Source of the DNA: Silene latifolia
Lineage: Eukaryota; Streptophyta; Magnoliopsida; Caryophyllales; Caryophyllaceae
NCBI RefSeq assembly: GCF_048544455.1
Contig: NC_133532.1
Location: 19,284,948-19,348,947 of the forward strand
Length of the DNA: 64,000 nucleotides
Direction of reading: 5' to 3'
Positions within the stretch are counted from its first letter, which is position 1. Every line of letters begins with the position of its first letter. Below, piece after piece: positions 57,401 to 64,000 of the stretch. The notes below the pieces were generated by a model, which was given only the letters and a program-made list of their open reading frames with translations, was not told the DNA's origin and ran no database searches. Both the position numbers and the translations under genes were made by a program.

Positions 57401-60400
57401 AGTTCCGGTGACCAATTTTTCTTGTCTTGTCGGTCAAGTCTAGGAAAGAGTAAACCTTGGCATTATTGGGTCATGGGTCTTATTGGGCCGGTTTGGCCTA
57501 TTGGTCACGACAGTTCTGCTTCACAAACTTTTCATGTTTTACAGGGTCAAGTTCAGGGAAGTTTGGGTCGGTTTTCTCTGGTCAATCATTTTTCTACACA
57601 ATACCAATAATTCAAATTGTTGAACAAATTACCGGGAACTAGTGAGCTGAGGGGATGCCAGATTGTTTGCTAAAGACATGCCTTGTGAACCTTGAGGACT
57701 TTGGAGCGGCGAATTGAGCCCGCTAGTAGAGTTTATTACAGGTGTACTGCCTAACCCATCAGCAGAGAGATTCTCTTGATTGGATGTAGCAGTATCAGAA
57801 AGATCAAGTGGTCTGTGAAAAAGGAGAAAACATAAAGGTTCTGAGTTACTTGTGCCAAATTAGAAGATTTTCTTCGAAAGATAATTCCAGCCTTGGCACA
57901 TAACCAAATGAACTGAGAGATAGAGTAACAACTCACGTCAGTACTCCTCCATTCAAATTATTAGGGATGACTTGGGAGAGTGAGAGAACATGTGAACCGT
58001 GAGCAGGTGCTATATGCTTCAAATCCTGATTATCATTCTTCAAAACAGGGATTTGTGAGTTAAAAAAAACTGGCAAGCCCATAGGCATACGCTTAAGCTT
58101 ACAAGTCTAAAAGCATCATCACACTATACAAGCTTGCATTCTTCATTATTTTGAAGTAGTAATACACCATAAGTTACAGATTGGAATCCTTAGAAGAGAT
58201 TTATGGGTGTCTGATTCACTTCCCTTTTCTCTGGGAGTTTCGGGAAATTCCCTAACAGGGCAGTTTTCGAAAACTTGCATCGGATGGGTCAATCACTCAA
58301 TAGCGAAGTACCAAAAAGTGAAGAGGGAATGCCAATTATCTCACCATTTTCCACTAATTTCGAGAAAGAGCACAGTAATGAAGAATTAAAATTTAAGTTC
58401 ACATTCCAAAAAAGCTTCTAGTTAAGTACTTTATTTGCAAGCTGAAGATTAATACGTCACAAATGTGTTTAGTACACGAAGACATTATTGACCGGACTGA
58501 AGAGGATACAATCATATGCTTCCATATTTGCCAGTTGACCAAAAGTTAACAAAAACAATTCTTCTAATCTCTTCATCAACAAACATAGTACCTTTTTCTT
58601 TCGAAAAAATAGTTGCTGTTCAATAAGAATAATCTTCTCAAAACGGGACTTAATGTTATCCTCTTCCACGTGTGCATGAAGACTTCGGAACAATTGCCTT
58701 GCACTACCCTGAATAGATGAAATATAACAAATTGAGCAGAAGCCAGGCTTCTAAAACCAGAGTACAAACCAGATAGGGTAAATCCAATTTTACACGAAGA
58801 TGGTGAAGCCCGATATAAAAAAAAAAATAAAAAAAATAAAAAAAAAAACAATGAAAAAAAACAATGAAAAAAAAGTGGGATAAATACGAAGAGATTGCCT
58901 TTGGAATCCCAGGTAATGTAGAAGGATAAGGTTGGGAAGATCCTGAATCTTCACCACTGTCAGCACCATCATCGGAAGGCCTGTCCATCAAAAATTTGTG
59001 CCGCTCCTTGCATTCATGAGGCTTGCGGAAAATGCACTGCATAAAAAAGAGGCAACAATAGACTGATCACCTCCTCTACCATTATTCTATAGAAGAAGTA
59101 AAAACAAAATTTACAATAAACACAACAATTAATGGATAAAACATGTTTAGTTTAAACGTTTTGACGAAAGTTTTGAGTATTTACATAATCAGCAATATTC
59201 ATTTATGATTACGAATTCACAAATTATCCGATTATTGTAGAACTCACCTCACAATCGTAAAAAACTTGCACAAAACCCTTTTTAGATTTAATATTATCAT
59301 CGAGGTTCTTGCGTAAGGATATATTCCACACTAGATAATTTAAAAAAACTAATCTAAATGCGCAGTTTCCAGACAGAAAGAAAAGGCTATTGAAAGGGAG
59401 GAGGGGTTTGTACCTTGAATTGCAGAATACTGTTTATAGCATCACTCACAAGCTCCCAATTTGGACCCATATCATGAACGAGCACAACAAGGGCCTGAGG
59501 AATGAGAGGATAGAAGAACTCAGGAAAACTCCGAACATAAATGGAGGCATCGTACACCCAAAAGGAAGAAAAAGAACCTGATCTTCGACAATAGTCCATG
59601 GGCTTCCTGAACCAAGTTGTCCTGTAGACACCTACAAGTAGAATTCAGAGTTAAATTCTTATAATAACTAAAGCAATAATAACAACATTATCCCAGTGCC
59701 TTGCATATGGCCATGTATGAAGGTTAAGTGTACACAACTTTACCCATGTCAAAATTATGTGACCAATTATTACAAAATAAGTGCAAACAATTAAGTAATC
59801 ATTTTGCTTTAATCATATTCCAAACAATGTCAAAGATTATTGAGTTTTCGGCTCCACCAAAACTGGAAATCATAATTTAACAACCAAAACCCAAAATATG
59901 TGGAGTCTGAGAACTCTTGATGAACAAAATTTAGCGATGCCCAAACTAGTTGAAATTAGAAAGGGGAGTGTTCCTCTTAAAGGTTCTGTTGTCCGTTTGA
60001 TTTAATAATTAAGCATGCAACTCGAGAAAGACATTACCTTGAGTCCTTTGCCTTTTTTACCCCTATCTCGAACACCAATAAATTTAATCAATTTATTTTG
60101 GCTGGACATGTTACTCATTTGGGAAGCCACTGGTGAAGCAGCTGACCCACTCATGAGGGTGGCATTATCAAATGATTTATCCAATGAGTGCTTTGCTAAC
60201 TTTGGCTTCTTAGCATGCTGACCAAATAAACCTAATGATGGAGGAGGAGGCAGGTTGAAAATAATTAGTTAGCTCGAAAAAGTAATAGTATGAACGGACA
60301 AATTTAACTAGGAAAAAATAAGCCTTACTGCTATTTCCATTGGATTCAGGCTGGTGATTGACCGATCGCTTTCTCACAAGATCATTCTGCATCATCAAAA

Positions 60401-63400
60401 ATCATCCATATGTTTGAGAATGGGAGACGACAGGCAGAAGTTTGTAGAAGGACCTTACAAGATATGCAGGTGAAGTCCACAGAGTACAAACATAGAAGCT
60501 AACAACAATCTCATTCTAAGATAAATATTGCCACTTACTTTTACAATCTACTGAAAAGAAAAGGATGACTAAACAAGATTACAAGAATACATGCACACAC
60601 TTCTCATGAACTGCAAGAACACAACCAAAGAATCTTGCTTCTGTATCTTTCAATCACTTTTACAATGTCTTAGGGAGCCAATTTCATGTATATTAGTTGG
60701 CAGCTTGGCACTCTGGCAGATAGCTAATAGCTAAACAGGTTAAATCACCGTGTTCTTCAGTACACACTCTTTCTGTTTCTATAAAATTATCATCGCTTGG
60801 CCTTCATTTGATTTTCTATGGTATGAACCCTGCTTACTTTCAATTCTTATAATGAAAAATTACCCTTTGCTTCAATGCTTACTCTATTCTTCCCTAAACT
60901 AATAAAGCCAGTACATGTTCCTTCACGCTTTTGTTCTATTGCTATCTTTAGCAGGTGGCTAAGGAAGAAGATCTTTACTCATACCGGGGGATGCTCCAAG
61001 AAGATAAATGGAACTTGAAGCACAACTAATTTTTGTTATGTCTAGATTTGTCACTTTTACAATTTTAGGATATCAACTAATGAACAATCTGTCTACTGAA
61101 TACTCTTTACCACAACAGAACGAAAAGGCAATCTGGAGCATAGATTATAGCCATTGTTTTCATGTCAAAAAAGCATTTGCTTTATGAAATGCTGGGACTC
61201 TCTTACGTTCTATTCCTCCACCACTTAAACTTCTGTTCCATCCTTTTAAAAGGGTTGTACACTTATATTTACTAACGGCCACATAAAAATTAGACACAAA
61301 TGAAGGTCTTTGAATTTAGAAGACGGTTCACCTGTTCATTCTGCATGGTGGAGTCCAACTGCCATCTCTGGTCGTGTGATAAACTCTGTATCATAAACAG
61401 ACTTCCAACAATGAGCAAGGACAAATTTCGGAATATGAAATATAGATTTACTCAATTAACACCGAAAGACCAGGAATCTGTGGTTTGAGACTCAACATAC
61501 CTGATGCTTAATTTTCTTCTTTTTCTTAGGTTTTGCCGACTTTTCTGCAGAATCAAACATAGACTGGTTCTCATAGTTCATTGTTGAATCAACCTCTAAC
61601 CCTCTTAGGCCAACTGACCCACCATGCGGAGTGTTCTGATCATCCTGGAAAGAATTGGTATCTTCACTGGAAGCGTCCGCTCTACTTAGCACTGGTGCAA
61701 CACCAACAGAGCCGGTACCAAAGGGGCCCACAACCCTTTGCCTAGAGGCAGTACGCATCCTTTTGATGGGGATAGGATCGACATGAAGATTGTTGACAGG
61801 CCTTTTTCCCATTACAGTCAACTGTGTGGGCCCATTCCTGGTCTCTGCACAGTGCCCATAGCTAAAATCATCTCCAAATTTATAAGATCTAGCAGCATAA
61901 GACTTTATGATTTTCAGTTTCTTTTTTGACGGCTTCCCAGTATGTAATGCTCCATGCTGATAATACAAATTTTCCCCTTCATTTTCTTCACAGTCTTTAT
62001 CTTCATATTCACATTCTACAACAGTAAGCCAAGAATGAAAATTGAATGCCAAATTATTATTCAAATAGAAGAAAACTCGTCAACCTAATCATGTACCTGC
62101 TGCTGCACTATGGGTTGATGTAACAACTTCCTCTAGAGTACTGTTGCCAATCCTCTGCACAAAGTCCACAAACAAAGCACATGAAAAAGAAAGTAAAAGG
62201 TTACAACAGCGAATGGAAACTAAAAGACTCACTGGAAGCTGTATCCATGATACATATCTCAAAGTAGTAAGTGATTTGTCGTCCAAAGCTCAAGGACCCT
62301 AAAACTAGTTGGAGCTATCTTGAGATAATAAGCATCTGGGGAAAGTTTCTTTTTTTGTGGGGTTACAGAAGGCAGTGGTAGCACTAGGGTTTGAACAGTT
62401 GAACCTATGATCTTAATGAGTCTGCTGTACAGTAGATTATTGCTTGTTTTCATGCAGAGATTGACGTGCAACCAAAATCTCCAGATCCTTGAATTTGGAG
62501 TAGCACGATCAAAAAGAAAAAAAAATCCAAAATCAAGAAGAGAAATCTGATGAATATTTCTGGAACAAAACCGAGCATCCGAGCTGATTGCTTTATTTGG
62601 ACTAACTTATTTTTTGTGGATCTAGTATGCAAATGGCAAAGATAATGGGTGTATACCTCAAACTCCTCCAAACACGACTCAATTGATTTTCTGTACATTT
62701 CCATTGCACCCGGAGGAACCGCATAGAAAAGATTTTCCTGATAATAGTAAATGGGAAATAAGATATAGAAACAATTGCCGTACACAAAGCATGCAATGTT
62801 ACGAATGAAAACTATGTCCTGAATATTAAAAAGCATGTCACCTAACATAAAAGGAAAAAGAGCATCTGGTTTGCAAGCATACACCACAGAGTTCCAGGTG
62901 TAAATTAATTAATTAACAACTTGAAGATATCTGAGCAGACATATATACTTGATTCAAACATAGATCCCAGTACGGCATAGAGATTAAGAAAAACATCATT
63001 ACAAACTCATTTTGCCACAGAGCTGATTCATATCTGAGCAGACATATACAGTTGACCACAATGGTTTAAGGTAAAAAAAATCCTAACGCCAACCAAGTTG
63101 CTCTGATTTGAACAAGGAATCATAACTGCATAATCTAACAACTGACTTAACAAGCACAAACAAAAGAGTGCCCCACGTCCATAAAAAGGGTTCGCATTTC
63201 ACACTCAACCACACAAGCGTGCCTGGGAAGGAAATGAACTAATGGCTCGGAACATAAACAATGTGCACGGACAACGGAAGTAGCAAATTAGCAATTAATC
63301 ATTCTCAGGAACAGCATGAACAATAAATAAAATGCAAGGCAGGGAACAAATAAAGCATACTTCAGAAAACTGATCCTCCCAAGAAAGTTCAGGTAAGCCA

Positions 63401-63555
63401 ATATCGCAAGTAACATTTGTGACCCCGGGAACTTCAATTTCTACAAGAGGTTTCGAAAGGCTATTACACTGTACAAATCTCACAGCATATCCATAAATAG
63501 CATGGTTCAGTTTCCTTTTAGTGGACTTCATCATATCTGAAGACGCCTTATTATC
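54476..63555 (-). CDS. EAF1: EAF1-type chromatin modification protein, C-terminal 1148 residues (partial)
   Basis: Fifteen exons in phase (minus order): 63361-63555, 62657-62737, 62097-62154, 61501-62015, 61332-61385, 60329-60386, 60038-60231, 59578-59631, 59414-59494, 58899-59036, 58592-58708, 57937-58037, 57633-57812, 56941-57313, 54476-55723. The 5' part, including the HSA domain, lies outside the window. Seen: the conserved NLFYAVPPGAMEMYRKSIES block, a basic patch (KPKKKKKIKH), the SANT/Myb domain (SPWTIVEDQ, VLVHDMGPNWELVSDAIN, then FRKPHECKERHKFLMD), YPSTLPGIPKGSARQLFRSL, and a long Gln/Ser/Pro-rich tail in one 1248-base exon. EAF1 is the scaffold of the NuA4 histone acetyltransferase complex and affects flowering time and chloroplast-related gene expression in Arabidopsis. 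One intron (58709-58898) starts with GC; see findings. The 195-base first exon begins after a good acceptor, TTGCAATCAG. Confidence 0.93.
56616..56829. mobile_element. Stowaway MITE, 214 bp, in the last EAF1 intron
   Basis: Inverted ends CTCCCTCTGTTTCATAC and TTTTGAAACAGAGAGAG are flanked by TA (56614-56615, 56830-56831). It sits in the 1.2-kb intron 55724-56940 and does not touch splice sites. Confidence 0.82.
59676..59760 (-). repeat. Degraded SINE/RTE tail in an EAF1 intron
   Basis: On the + strand, AATAATAACAACATTATCCC then AGTGCCTTGCATATGG and GTGTACACAACTTTACCC follow the layout of the 5222-5310 tail (CAACAACAATATTACCCC AGTGCC..), with many changes. It is non-coding. Confidence 0.4.
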
Positions 63556-64000
63556 CTGATTGCAACATGCAACAAAAAAAGAGAACATTCTTAAGGCATA
63601 GCTGTCTCTATTATTCAACATTAACAATTAAGATCTTATGCAGCAAAATGATATACACTCCCCAATTTTTAGATATGGGAATGCAGGATATGCTAGAAAA
63701 TTATAAATGAACAATTACACTAGCTTTTCAGAATCAAATTTTGCTTTCATTTTCAAGTTATGTTCTCTGTAGTTTATCACGGTAGTGAGAACTTTCTAAA
63801 ACCCTCACATAATTGCATTTCTATGAGTGATGCTCTGACATAACACAACAATTTTGTCACTTCAGTTAAGCCAAAAACTATTATATCTAATGAGAAAGTT
63901 GTGTCCAAAAGTGAATCATGCACCCGTGTATGACCCTCCAAGCTGACAGATTAAAATAGTTACTATGCATTTAGGATGTCACATACATGCCTAATACTAA
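63556..64000 (-). other. Intron of EAF1 at the window edge
   Basis: Upstream of the acceptor at 63556-63557 no exon is recognised up to the end of the window. The DNA is AT-rich as in the other EAF1 introns. The next exon (HSA side) must lie beyond 64000. Confidence 0.6.

Overview
This is nuclear DNA from a flowering plant, most likely a core eudicot. The genes are intron-rich, AT-rich and low in density. Their products match plant-only families: the Groucho-type corepressor LEUNIG_HOMOLOG, the plant form of the NuA4 scaffold EAF1, and a plastid-targeted small multi-drug export family protein. The repeats are plant types: Helitrons with CTAGT ends, Stowaway, Tourist, hAT and MULE MITEs, a plant mariner and solo LTRs. 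The CTCGATCGAG-rich LTR at 22.4-23.7 kb reminds me of Caryophyllales repeats, but that is only a weak hint. There are no bacterial features and no CRISPR.

Layout. 1-12.6 kb is almost wholly transposon: a CACTA end, an LTR remnant, then a head-to-tail run of Helitrons (3261-6272, 6268-?, 8241-12606). The second Helitron carries the captured last exon of a CDC48B-type AAA ATPase. 12.6-24.1 kb is a mosaic of broken gene pieces, all on the + strand: VPS20 (ESCRT-III), EH1/Pan1 (TPLATE complex), PTB3 (RNA binding) and one unrecognised gene. A Helitron-type 3' end follows at 24126, so I read the block as one large gene-capturing Helitron, later hit by an opposite-strand Helitron and an LTR element.

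Three intact-looking host loci follow. 25.6-27.9 kb (+) is a two-exon small multi-drug export protein. 32.4-40.2 kb (-) is LEUNIG_HOMOLOG with 18 coding exons; one exon is a base short of the expected phase. 54.5-63.6 kb (-) is the C-terminal 1148 residues of EAF1 in 15 exons, running off the right edge; one of its introns appears to be GC-AG. The three share no obvious pathway, although LUH and EAF1 both act on chromatin and transcription.

Between LUH and EAF1 lies a nested transposon district: a MITE with an internal minisatellite (41.7 kb), a MULE split by a Helitron (42.5-45.7 kb), a MULE-type MITE whose right edge was hit by a 3.8-kb mariner (46.0-50.4 kb), and a clean solo LTR (51.0-51.6 kb). 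The mariner holds a near-complete transposase and, on the other strand, a possible second spliced reading frame. That frame is the most unusual coding signal here, but it is unproven.
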